NCBI RefSeq assembly: GCF_015291645.1
Contig: NZ_CP030055.1
Coordinates: 868,001 to 932,000, forward strand
DNA: 64,000 nucleotides
Source of the DNA: Bradyrhizobium sp. CCBAU 53340
GTDB taxonomy: Bacteria > Pseudomonadota > Alphaproteobacteria > Rhizobiales > Xanthobacteraceae
Reading direction: 5' to 3'
Both the position numbers and the translations under genes were made by a program. A model generated the notes under the pieces. It did no database searches. It saw only the letters and a list, made by a program, of their open reading frames with translations, and was not told where the DNA came from. This document shows, one piece after another, positions 44,165-52,318 of this stretch. How positions within the stretch are numbered: the first letter of the stretch is position 1; every line of letters starts with the position of its first letter.

Positions 44165-45457
44165 ATGGCGATACGACGACAGGGCGAGAAGGGCGCGCCG
44201 ATGCACAGGCTCGGGCCCGTAATCAAGGCTGCACTGCTCCAGCTCCATTCCATCGCTGGCCTCGCGCTGGTCCTGCCGCTCTGCCTGATCGCACTGACTG
44301 GCTCGATCATGAGCTTTGAGGACGAGATCGTCGACCATCTGAATGCCGGCATCATGCAGATCGCGCCACGAGCGATGCCGGCGCTGCTGCCTGACGAACT
44401 GATCTCGCGCCTGAAGACCGTGCCGGATGCCGGCAAGGTCGCGGCCATCACGCTGTCGAGTGACCCGTCCGCCGCCGTGCACATCCGCTTTGCGCGTGAC
44501 GATCAGGGTGTGCGGCCGTCATCGTTCTATGTCGATCCCTATGACGGCAGCGTTCTGGGCGTTCCGCGCGGCGAGGACTTCTTTGCGACGGTACGCCGGC
44601 TGCATCGCTGGCTATTGATCCCGGGCGATGCCAAGGGTTGGGGACGCCAGATTACCGGCGGTGTCGCGCTGGGCCTGATCGTGATGGTAGTCTCGGGCCT
44701 CGTGCTGCGCTGGCCGCGTCGGGCAAGCAGCGTGAAGATGTGGCTGAAACCAAATTTGGGCCTCCGTGGCCGTGGCTTGCACCGTTCGCTGCACGCCGTC
44801 ATCGGCACTTGGGTGCTGCCGATCTATCTGGTGATGACACTGACCGGGCTCTGGTATTCGTTCGAATGGTACAAGGACGGCGTCGTTTGGCTGCTGCCGC
44901 GCCCGCATGTGGCGGCCGCGAGGATGCAGTCCAGGCAGCGTCCAGCCGAGCGTCCCGAATTTGCGCAGAAAGTCGGCTTCGACCGCGCCTGGTCGACCCT
45001 CCAGCGTGAGGAGAGCGACGGATTCGCCAAGGTTCAGCTGACGCTACCGGTGGGCGCCGGCACGGTGATGCGGATCCGGTCGTGGCCGAAGGACTCCACG
45101 CTCGAAAGCATGCGCGACGAATTCCGCATCGATGCCGCTACCGGCCAGCTGATCTCCGCGGAACGCTATGCCGACAAGACCTTGGGCGAGAAAGCCATCG
45201 TAGGCGTGCTCGACATCCATCGCGGCGCGATCCTGGGCTGGCCCGGCAAGCTTGCATTCATGATCGCCGCGGCGCTGATGCCGCTGTTTGCGATCACCGG
45301 CGTGCTCCTGTACCTGTCGCGCCGCAGGCTGCGGCCATCACACCAGCGCGCAGCGCTCGGCGATGATGCCGCCGATCGCGCGGGCGAACGGCAACTCGCA
45401 GCCTTGGGCGATGCCGAGGGTGAGCTCGACGGCGTTGAGCTGCGGCAGGTCCACTAG
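44165..45457 (+). CDS. PepSY-domain inner-membrane protein (FegB-like)
   Basis: 430-residue membrane protein with a PepSY-associated TM architecture: TM1 at about 30-50 (LALVLPLCLIALTGSIMSFE), a periplasmic PepSY region, TM2 (about 160-180), TM3 (about 215-235, LPIYLVMTLTGLWYSFEWY) and TM4 near 360-385 (LAFMIAAALMPLFAITGVLL). Conserved His in LHRWL and RSLHAVIGTW are haem-ligand-like, fitting a ferric-siderophore reductase role. It begins two bases after the receptor gene, as in fegAB. From about residue 391 the frame runs across the antisense of a broken LysR gene, so its last 40 residues are probably acquired by rearrangement. Confidence 0.85.
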   Translation: MAIRRQGEKGAPMHRLGPVIKAALLQLHSIAGLALVLPLCLIALTGSIMSFEDEIVDHLNAGIMQIAPRAMPALLPDELISRLKTVPDAGKVAAITLSSDPSAAVHIRFARDDQGVRPSSFYVDPYDGSVLGVPRGEDFFATVRRLHRWLLIPGDAKGWGRQITGGVALGLIVMVVSGLVLRWPRRASSVKMWLKPNLGLRGRGLHRSLHAVIGTWVLPIYLVMTLTGLWYSFEWYKDGVVWLLPRPHVAAARMQSRQRPAERPEFAQKVGFDRAWSTLQREESDGFAKVQLTLPVGAGTVMRIRSWPKDSTLESMRDEFRIDAATGQLISAERYADKTLGEKAIVGVLDIHRGAILGWPGKLAFMIAAALMPLFAITGVLLYLSRRRLRPSHQRAALGDDAADRAGERQLAALGDAEGELDGVELRQVH

Positions 45458-45658
45458 ATCGCTCGCGTGCTGCAGCGATTTGCGCATCCCGAGCTTGACC
45501 GGCAGTGCCGCATAACCGAGCCCGGCTTTGACGGCGCCGACCAACGCAGAGAGGCTGCGCGCCTCGCAGGCGATGCTCCATTCGCGCCCCATCAAGCGCA
45601 GGCTGCGCAGCGCTTCGACGCGATAGGCGCAGCCTTCCGCAAAGGCCACTAACGGAAG
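45338..45658 (-). pseudogene. LysR-family regulator, C-terminal effector-domain fragment
   Basis: On the minus strand LPLVAFAEGCAYRVEALRSL, then SIACEARSLSALVGAVKAGL, GYAALPVKLGMRKSL and LTLGIAQGCELPFARAIG read the second half of a LysR substrate-binding domain and stop at 45338. The DNA-binding half is not joined to it; a matching N-terminal piece lies just beyond, on the opposite strand. Confidence 0.75.
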
Positions 45659-45789
45659 CCGTGGTCGGCCATACCCTGCTGGAGCGCGCCCGTGGCCGCG
45701 TGCTTGGACCGACCGTGAAGGACGCCGAGCTGGTCGCCCATGCGCGGGACATGATCGTCCTGAACGAGCGCGCGGTTGCGGCGATGCGG
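45652..45789 (+). pseudogene. LysR-family regulator, N-terminal fragment (inverted relative to the effector fragment)
   Basis: The plus strand reads TEAVVGHTLLERARGRVLG, then AELVAHARDMIVLNERAVA, the end of a LysR helix-turn-helix domain and linker helix. It abuts the minus-strand effector fragment at about 45650-45660. No start codon or first HTH helices are present. It then loses homology, and the frame continues into the SH3-like gene. Confidence 0.6.
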
Positions 45790-45867
45790 CAGTGCTGGCG
45801 GTCGGACCGCTTCGAACCTCGTCCCGGCGATCTGGTACAAACTCCTGGATGGTTCCGGGAGATGATG

Positions 45868-46242
45868 ATGTCGCTAAACCGACGCCCGCTGAAAGGCACG
45901 ATCTGCGTTGCCGTGCTTCTCGGCCTGTTCGAGACGCCGATCCGTGCAGAGCCTGTCTGCAAGGAGCCGGACATGGGGTCGAAGGAGGCCCCGATGCTCT
46001 CGCCGCCCACGTTGAATGTGGTGACGGGAGCAGGGCGGCTGCAATTCTACTCGGCGCCGAACGCCGACTGCTCGATGAAGGGAATCTTCGTCATCCCCAA
46101 AGATGAGCTGATCGCCTACGCCCGAACCGACGATGGCTGGTCATCGGTGATGTATATGAATCCGAGAACGACAGACAGCGTATCCGGCTGGGTGAGGTCG
46201 GAACGATTGAAGCAAACCGGAACCGTTGGGCCGAAGCAATGA
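45868..46242 (+). CDS. secreted SH3-like hypothetical protein
   Basis: 124 residues with a signal peptide (SLNRRPLKGTICVAVLLGLF, cleavage near IRA at about 25). The mature part (LNVVTGAGRLQFYSAPNADC, IFVIPKDELIAYARTDDGWS, GWVRSERLKQTG) has the GRLxFYSAP...W..V...GWV pattern of bacterial SH3-like domains that bind cell wall. Cys pairs near CKEPDMG and DCSMKG may be bridged. Three ATG codons lie in tandem (45862, 45865, 45868); CGGGAG immediately upstream favours 45868. The frame is open much farther upstream only because it continues the LysR remnant. Confidence 0.65.
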   Translation: MSLNRRPLKGTICVAVLLGLFETPIRAEPVCKEPDMGSKEAPMLSPPTLNVVTGAGRLQFYSAPNADCSMKGIFVIPKDELIAYARTDDGWSSVMYMNPRTTDSVSGWVRSERLKQTGTVGPKQ

Positions 46243-46337
46243 CGGTCTGAGCGCAGAGTGGCTAGCCAACGCCGCCGCAATGGTCCAAAAGCGTCCGGAT
46301 CCATCGGCGCAACAGGGCCTTCAAGGCACGCTTTCCT

Positions 46338-47570
46338 ATGACCATTCCCGGCGTAACTCCGGCCGACATTCGCCGCGCGCTGCTCTTGCGCGACGAGATC
46401 GCGCTGCTCGATCTCAGGTTTGAGGCGGCCTTCGCCACCGGCCATCCATTGTTCGCGGCCAATATGGCCGTGGACCGGGTCGCGATCGAGGCTGCGGTGC
46501 GGCTGCCGCGCAAGGACGTGCCAATCGTGCTCTATGACGATGGCGAGGGACTGGTCGCTGATGGTGCCGAGCGCCTTGCCTCGCTCGGCTACACCAACGT
46601 CTGCGCGCTCGACGGTGGACTGAAGGCCTGGCGCGCGGCGGGCTATGAGGTGTTCGAGGACGTCAACTCGTATTCCAAGGCCTTCGGTGAGCTGGTCGAG
46701 GCGCGCCGTCACACGCCGTCGTTCAGCGCCGACGAAGTGGCAAAGCTGATCGCGGACAGGGCCAATATCGCTATCCTCGACGTTCGCCGTTTCGACGAAT
46801 ATGCGACCATGAACATTCCGGGCTCGGTCAGCGTGCCCGGTGCCGAACTGGTGCTGCGGGCCGGGCAGGCGGCGCCCGATCCTGAAACCACCATCATCGT
46901 CAATTGTGCCGGCCGCACCCGTTCGATCATCGGCACTCAGTCGCTGATCAATGCCGGCGTGCCCAACAAGGTGCGAGCGCTGCGCAACGGCACGATCGGC
47001 TGGACGCTGGCGCGCCACACGCTCGATCACGGCGCCGACAGGCGTGGCGCGATCGGGTCGTTCGAGGCCGGCCCGGCCAATGCCCGCGATGTCGCCTATC
47101 GCGCCGGCGTTCGCCACATCGGCGCGAGCGAGATGTCGGCCCTGGTCGCGGAGACCGGTCGTACGCTCTATCGCTTCGACGTGCGCGATGCCGAGGAATA
47201 TGCCGCCGGTCATCTCCCCGGCTTCCGCCACTATCCCGGCGGCCAGCTCGTGCAGGAGACCGACATGGCAGCTCCAGTGCGCGGCGCGCGCATTCTCTTG
47301 ACCGACGACAGGGGCGTGCGCGCCGATATGACGGCGTCCTGGCTCGCGCAAATGGGCTGGGAGGTCTATGTGCTCGAAGGCGGCTATGGCGGCACACTCG
47401 AGGTCGGCCCGCCGCTGGTGCTGCCGAAGCCCGACCCGGCGCATCGCTACCGCCGGCCCTATGAGGGCACTGATGTTGCGGAGAAGGCGATGCAGGCCTA
47501 TCTCGACTGGGAATACGGCCTGGTCGAGCAGCTCCGCCGCGACGGCACGCACGGGTTCTACGTGATCTGA
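46338..47570 (+). CDS. triple-rhodanese-domain sulfurtransferase
   Basis: 410 residues with three rhodanese domains. Domain 1 (about 5-105) has VLYDDGEG where the catalytic Cys should be. Domain 2 (about 125-235) has the active-site loop IIVNCAGRTRS with Cys190. Domain 3 (about 260-375) has LLTDDRGVR, again without Cys. Only the middle domain appears competent for sulfur transfer from thiosulfate or a persulfide; the outer two may bind substrate or mediate dimers. Highly charged C-terminal tail ending HGFYVI. The gene is free-standing between the SH3-like protein and serA. Confidence 0.85.
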   Translation: MTIPGVTPADIRRALLLRDEIALLDLRFEAAFATGHPLFAANMAVDRVAIEAAVRLPRKDVPIVLYDDGEGLVADGAERLASLGYTNVCALDGGLKAWRAAGYEVFEDVNSYSKAFGELVEARRHTPSFSADEVAKLIADRANIAILDVRRFDEYATMNIPGSVSVPGAELVLRAGQAAPDPETTIIVNCAGRTRSIIGTQSLINAGVPNKVRALRNGTIGWTLARHTLDHGADRRGAIGSFEAGPANARDVAYRAGVRHIGASEMSALVAETGRTLYRFDVRDAEEYAAGHLPGFRHYPGGQLVQETDMAAPVRGARILLTDDRGVRADMTASWLAQMGWEVYVLEGGYGGTLEVGPPLVLPKPDPAHRYRRPYEGTDVAEKAMQAYLDWEYGLVEQLRRDGTHGFYVI

Positions 47571-47669
47571 CTACCGTCAAGTCAGGATATCCCCGTATCC
47601 AAACCCTATTGTGCTGCACGGCGTCCGCGGTCTAAGAGCTGCGACAAAGCCGCCATTCATGGAGATTGT

Positions 47670-48914
47670 ATGCCAGCCCCAGGCCAAAGCCCTGAGCGGA
47701 GCGCGAAGGCGCTGCTGCTTGAAGGTGTCAACGACAGCGCCGTGGATCTGTTCAGGAGCGCGGGCTTCACCAATGTCGAGCGCCTGACCAAGGCGCTGGA
47801 CGGCGAGGCGCTGCGTCAGGCGCTCAAGGGCGTCTCGCTGCTCGGCATCCGCTCCCGCACCCAGATCACCGACGAAGTGCTGCAAGCTGCCGACGGGCTG
47901 CTCGCGATCGGCTGCTTCAGCGTCGGCACCAACCAGGTCGACCTCCTGGCAGCGCGCAAGCGCGGCATTCCGGTGTTCAACGCGCCGTTCTCCAACACGC
48001 GTAGCGTCGCCGAGCTCGTGATCGGCGAGATCGTGATGCTGCTGCGGCAGATCTTTCCGCGCTCGGTCTCGGCCCATGAGGGCGGCTGGGACAAATCCGC
48101 AGCCGGCAGCCGCGAGGTACGCGGCCGCACTCTCGGCATCGTCGGTTACGGCAATATCGGCTCGCAGCTCTCGACCCTTGCAGAGGCCATGGGCATGCGG
48201 GTGATCTATTACGATCGCACCGACAAGCTCCGCCACGGCAACACCGAGCCGGTCGAGAAGCTGGAAGAGCTGCTGGCGCAGAGCGACGTCGTCAGCCTGC
48301 ATGTGCCGGAGACGCCGGAGACCGCGGGCATGATCGGCGAGAAGGAGCTGCGCACGATGAAGCCGGGCTCGTTCTTCATCAACAACAGCCGCGGCACCGT
48401 TGTCGATCTCGGCGCGCTCGCGGGCGCGTTGCGCGACGGTCACATCGCGGGTGCGGCGATCGACGTGTTCCCGGTCGAGCCGTCGTCGAATTCGGAACGC
48501 TTCAAGAGCCCGGTGCAGGGCCTCGCCAATGTCATCCTCACCCCGCATATCGGTGGCTCCACGGAAGAGGCGCAGGAGCGCATCGGCGGCGAGGTGGCGC
48601 GCAAGCTCGTCGACTATTTCATTACGGGATCGACGATGGGCGCGGTGAATTTCCCGGAGGTGCAGCTGCACTTGCGTCCCTCCGGCGCGCGCTTCAGCCA
48701 TGTTCATCGCAATGTGCCGGGCATGCTGCGCCGGCTCAACGAGGTCTTCCTCGAGCGCGACATCAACATCGCCGCGCAATATCTGGAGACGTCAGGCGAC
48801 CTCGGCTACGTCGTGCTTGATGCCGATCTCGGCGGCCAGGATTCCGGCGCGCTGCTGGCGCAGATCCGCGGCCTCGAAGGCACCGTCGGCGCGCGGCTGG
48901 TGTTCGAGCACTAG
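47670..48914 (+). CDS. serA: D-3-phosphoglycerate dehydrogenase (E. coli SerA type)
   Basis: First step of serine synthesis: oxidation of 3-phosphoglycerate to 3-phosphohydroxypyruvate with NAD. The 414 residues match the short SerA type with a single ACT domain. NAD-binding is GIVGYGNIGSQLSTLAEAMG, catalytic Arg-Glu-His lie in NNSRGTVVDLGALAGAL, VFPVEP and LTPHIGGSTEEAQERIG, and the C-terminal ACT (about 345-414) binds serine for feedback inhibition. It may be an additional copy, since Bradyrhizobium genomes often carry a longer SerA as well. The ATG at 47670 has GGAGA upstream. Confidence 0.9.
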   Translation: MPAPGQSPERSAKALLLEGVNDSAVDLFRSAGFTNVERLTKALDGEALRQALKGVSLLGIRSRTQITDEVLQAADGLLAIGCFSVGTNQVDLLAARKRGIPVFNAPFSNTRSVAELVIGEIVMLLRQIFPRSVSAHEGGWDKSAAGSREVRGRTLGIVGYGNIGSQLSTLAEAMGMRVIYYDRTDKLRHGNTEPVEKLEELLAQSDVVSLHVPETPETAGMIGEKELRTMKPGSFFINNSRGTVVDLGALAGALRDGHIAGAAIDVFPVEPSSNSERFKSPVQGLANVILTPHIGGSTEEAQERIGGEVARKLVDYFITGSTMGAVNFPEVQLHLRPSGARFSHVHRNVPGMLRRLNEVFLERDINIAAQYLETSGDLGYVVLDADLGGQDSGALLAQIRGLEGTVGARLVFEH

Positions 48915-49000
48915 CGCTTTGTTGACGGCAGGCGGAAGGTCGCATTGAATACGGCCTCCTGTCGGATTGAACCAGAACAGAAAATCTCGGGGTGGAAACG

Positions 49001-50659
49001 ATGGCGCGATCGAATGCGATGTTGTGCGCGTGGCTCGTGGTGACGGCGGCGCTGGGAGGGACCGGCGCGTCCGCGGCGACATTGGCGGAGGATGCGGACA
49101 CTGCCTGCAAGGGTCTCGTCGGCGGCGCCGATGCCGTCAAGATCGATTCCGCTGTGTTGCAATCGCCGTCGCAACTGGTCGTCGCCGAACGCGGCCCGAC
49201 GCCGTCGGGGCGCATCACGCCGGCCAATCCCGCCTTCTGCAAGGTGCTCGGTCACATCGATCCCGTCGATCCCAAGGCGCCGCCGGTCAAATTTGAAGTC
49301 AATCTGCCCGTCGAGTGGAACGGGCGCTCGGTGCAATATGGCGGCGGCGGTTTCAACGGCGTGCTGATCACTGGCCTCGGCCTGCCGCCGGCCTATCCCT
49401 TCGGCAAGCCGTCGCCGCTTGCGCGCGGCTTCGTCACTTACGGCACCGATTCCGGCCACGAGTCCAAACCGGGCGAGCCGCCGCAGCTGTTCGCCTTGAA
49501 TGACGAAGCGTTCGAGAATTTCGCCCACCGTGCCTATAAGAAGGTGCGCGACGCCGCGGTCGTGCTGATGCAGCGCGCCTACGGCAAGCAGCCCGAGAAG
49601 ATGTACTTCATGGGTTCGTCCGAAGGCGGCCGCGAAGCCCTGACCATGGCACAGCGCTATCCCGACGATTTCGACGGGATCTTTGCGCGCGTGCCCGTTA
49701 TCAACTGGGTCGGCCTGCAGCATGCAGGGACCCGCTCCGGTCTTGTCACCATGGGCGAAGGCTGGATCAATCCGGCGCAGGTCAAGCTGGTCGGCGATGC
49801 GGTGCGGGCGGCCTGCGACAAGGCCGACGGGGCCGACGATGCGCTGGTGCAGGATCCCGTCGGCTGCAAGGCGTCGTTCAAGGTCGAGACGTTGCGCTGC
49901 GCCGACGGCAAGAGCGGCGACCAATGCCTCACCGACGCGCAGATCAAGGCCGTGAACACGCTGCACGCAACCTATAAGTTCCCGTTCACGCTCGCCAACG
50001 GTCTCGACGACTATCCGGGCTGGGGCGTGTCGGGCGAGGACACGCCGGCGGCCGGCCCGACCGGCGGCTGGATGGCGTGGTGGCTCGGCACCGCGCCACC
50101 GGCGCAGCCGCCTGCCCGCAACAATGGCATTGCCTGGATCTATGGCGCCGGCGGCATTCAATACGTGTTCGCGCGCGATCCCAAGCTCGACGTCACCACC
50201 TACAAGGTGGAGGACCACAAGGCGCGGCTGCTCGAGGTCTCGGCGCTCATGGATTCGACCGATCCCGATCTCAGCCGTTTCCGCGCCCGTGGTGGCCGGC
50301 TGATCATGCTCGAGCACATGGCCGACTACGCGCAGAGTCCGTATGCCGGTATCCGCTATTTCGAGAGCGTGGAGCGCAAGCTCGGCAAGGCCGAGACCGC
50401 CGAGTTCGCGCGGCTCTACACCGCACCCGGCGCCGACCATACCGGCTCCGGCGCACCCGGCAATGTCGACATGCTGAGCGTGCTGGTCGACTGGGTCGAG
50501 AAGGGCAAGGCGCCCGGAGATCTCGAAGTCGCCGAACAAAAGGTCGAGGCGCCGTCATTCGCGGTGACGCGCGCGATGCCGCTGTGCCGCTGGCCGGCTT
50601 GGCCGCACTACAAGAGCGGCCCGGTGACGGAGGCGGCGAGTTTTAGCTGCGCGCCGTAA
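49001..50659 (+). CDS. secreted tannase/feruloyl-esterase-family hydrolase
   Basis: 552 residues with a signal peptide (MARSNAMLCAWLVVTAALGG, cleavage near ASA at about 27). The fold of the tannase/feruloyl esterase family is clear: FEVNLPVEWNGRSVQYGGGG, then the nucleophile elbow YFMGSSEGGREALTMAQRYP with Ser. The Asp lies in LEHMADYAQSPYAG and the His in PGADHTGSGAPGNVDML. The usual CS-D-HC disulphide that joins the Ser and His neighbourhoods is absent: Ser precedes the nucleophile and Thr follows the His. Likely acts on plant-derived aromatic esters in the periplasm; this is inferred from the family only. GTG at 48992 is an alternative start; GGGGTGG favours the ATG at 49001. Confidence 0.85.
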   Translation: MARSNAMLCAWLVVTAALGGTGASAATLAEDADTACKGLVGGADAVKIDSAVLQSPSQLVVAERGPTPSGRITPANPAFCKVLGHIDPVDPKAPPVKFEVNLPVEWNGRSVQYGGGGFNGVLITGLGLPPAYPFGKPSPLARGFVTYGTDSGHESKPGEPPQLFALNDEAFENFAHRAYKKVRDAAVVLMQRAYGKQPEKMYFMGSSEGGREALTMAQRYPDDFDGIFARVPVINWVGLQHAGTRSGLVTMGEGWINPAQVKLVGDAVRAACDKADGADDALVQDPVGCKASFKVETLRCADGKSGDQCLTDAQIKAVNTLHATYKFPFTLANGLDDYPGWGVSGEDTPAAGPTGGWMAWWLGTAPPAQPPARNNGIAWIYGAGGIQYVFARDPKLDVTTYKVEDHKARLLEVSALMDSTDPDLSRFRARGGRLIMLEHMADYAQSPYAGIRYFESVERKLGKAETAEFARLYTAPGADHTGSGAPGNVDMLSVLVDWVEKGKAPGDLEVAEQKVEAPSFAVTRAMPLCRWPAWPHYKSGPVTEAASFSCAP

Positions 50660-50678
50660 GCTTTTGGCTTTCGCCTCT

Positions 50679-50690
50679 CCCCGCGCGGGG
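50679..50690. terminator. hairpin between convergent genes, terminator-like
   Basis: CCCCGCGCGGGG is a perfect 12-bp palindrome in the 42-base gap between the convergent tannase-family and efflux genes. No T-run follows, so intrinsic termination is not proven. Confidence 0.4.
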
Positions 50691-50701
50691 ACAGGAAGAG
50701 T

Positions 50702-52318
50702 CTAATGCGCGCCACCGCCACCCGCCGCCTTCACCCGCCGCGTCAGCAGCACCGCGATCGCGGCGAGCACCAGCACGGCGCCGATCACGGCAAAGGTGTC
50801 GGAATAGCCCATAACCAGCGCCTGGCGCTTGACGGCCTTGCCGAGCGCGATGATCGCCTGTTCGCGGGCGGCGTTGGGGTCGGGCACGCCGTGGGCCATG
50901 AAGTAGTCCGTCATCTGCGCGATACGGGCGCGCACCTCCTCACGGCCGAGCGTGACCGACTGGCCGATGATGTTGGAATGGAACTGCTCGCGCTTGGTGA
51001 TGATGGTCGCGAGCGTCGCCGTGCCGATCGCGCCGCCGAGATTGCGGAACATGTTGCTGATGCCGGAGGCCGCGGCCGCATCCTGTGGCGCGATGCCGCC
51101 TGTCAGCACGGAGGTCAGCGGCGTCAGCACCATGGCCTGTCCCACAGCGCGCACGATGTTCGGGATCCAGAGCTGGTCGCCGGCATAGTCCGGTGACATC
51201 GCTGTGTTCATGAAGCAGCTATAGGCGAAGATCAGGAGGCCGGTGATGGCGATGTAGCGCGTGTCGAAGCGCTGCATCAGTTTCGGGATCAGCGGGATCA
51301 GCACCAGCTGCGGCAGGCCGGTCCAGGCCAGCACATTGCCGATCTGCTCGGCGTTGTAGCCCTGGGCCTGGCCGAGATAGGCCGGCAGGATATAGACCGA
51401 GCCGAACAGGGCGAAGCCGACCATGGTCATCGCGATCGTGCCGAAGCCGAAATTGCGCTGGGTCAAGAGGCGGAGCCGGATCAGCGGCTTCTCGATCGTG
51501 AGCTCGATTGCGACGAACAGCGTGAGGCTGACGGCCGCGATGACCGCGAGCTTGACGATGAGGGGCGAGGAGAACCAGTCGTCCTTGTTGCCTTCCTCGA
51601 GCACGGCCTGCAGGGCCGACAGCCCGATCGCCATGGTGATGATGCCGGCCCAGTCGCCTTCCCTCAGAAGGCCAAGCTGCATCTTCTGCCGCTCCAGCGT
51701 CAGATACAGCGCGGCCACCATCACCGCGGTCGGGAGCACGTTGACGAAGAAGATCGTGCGCCAGCCATAGGTCTCGGTGAGATAGCCGCCGATGGTCGGG
51801 CCGATCGCGGGGGCGAAGGTGACGGACAGCGCGAAGATCGCAAGACCGACCGGTTGTTGCGGCTTCGGCAGCTTGGTCAGCACCAGCGTGAATGCCATCG
51901 GGATGAGGACCCCGCCGGCAAAGCCCTGCAGGCCGCGCATCGCGATCATCGACGGCAGGTCGTGGGTGAAGGCGCAGGCGACGGAGAAGGCGGCGAACAG
52001 CGTCGCGCTCGCGAGCATGTAACGGCGGAACGTGAACACGCGGCTCAAATAGTCGGTCAGCGGAATCACGATGATCTCGCCGATCAGATAAGACGTCGAG
52101 ATCCAGGAGCCGTTGTCGACGCCGGTGCCGATGCCGCCCTCGACGTTGAGCAGCGATGCGTTGGTGATCTGGATGTTCAGGATCGCCATGAACGAGCCGA
52201 TCATGGCGGCGAGCACGGCGATCCAGGTCGCGAGGTTGGCGCGATTGGGGTCGCTGATCGGTCGATCAGACGTCGCGGCCGATATGGCTTGCGTCGACAA
52301 TGAGAGGCTGTTTGACAT
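50702..52318 (-). CDS. DHA2-family multidrug efflux transporter (EmrB-like)
   Basis: 538 residues with fourteen predicted hydrophobic segments. The family signatures DYLSRVFTFRRYMLASATLF (motif A region) and LQGFAGGVLIPMAFTLVLTK (motif C region) are present. It forms the inner-membrane proton/drug antiporter of an EmrAB-type pump. The ATG at 52318 lies inside the last 53 bases of the HlyD-type gene, so translation is strongly coupled; a later start in the N-terminus is possible. The substrate is unknown. Regulation is through the divergent TetR. Confidence 0.9.
   Translation of the reverse strand: MSNSLSLSTQAISAATSDRPISDPNRANLATWIAVLAAMIGSFMAILNIQITNASLLNVEGGIGTGVDNGSWISTSYLIGEIIVIPLTDYLSRVFTFRRYMLASATLFAAFSVACAFTHDLPSMIAMRGLQGFAGGVLIPMAFTLVLTKLPKPQQPVGLAIFALSVTFAPAIGPTIGGYLTETYGWRTIFFVNVLPTAVMVAALYLTLERQKMQLGLLREGDWAGIITMAIGLSALQAVLEEGNKDDWFSSPLIVKLAVIAAVSLTLFVAIELTIEKPLIRLRLLTQRNFGFGTIAMTMVGFALFGSVYILPAYLGQAQGYNAEQIGNVLAWTGLPQLVLIPLIPKLMQRFDTRYIAITGLLIFAYSCFMNTAMSPDYAGDQLWIPNIVRAVGQAMVLTPLTSVLTGGIAPQDAAAASGISNMFRNLGGAIGTATLATIITKREQFHSNIIGQSVTLGREEVRARIAQMTDYFMAHGVPDPNAAREQAIIALGKAVKRQALVMGYSDTFAVIGAVLVLAAIAVLLTRRVKAAGGGGAH

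Noticed and set aside
48911..50539. 542-codon open frame opposite the tannase-family gene
   Set aside because: Shadow of codon bias; the plus-strand gene has a signal peptide, nucleophile elbow and ribosome site.
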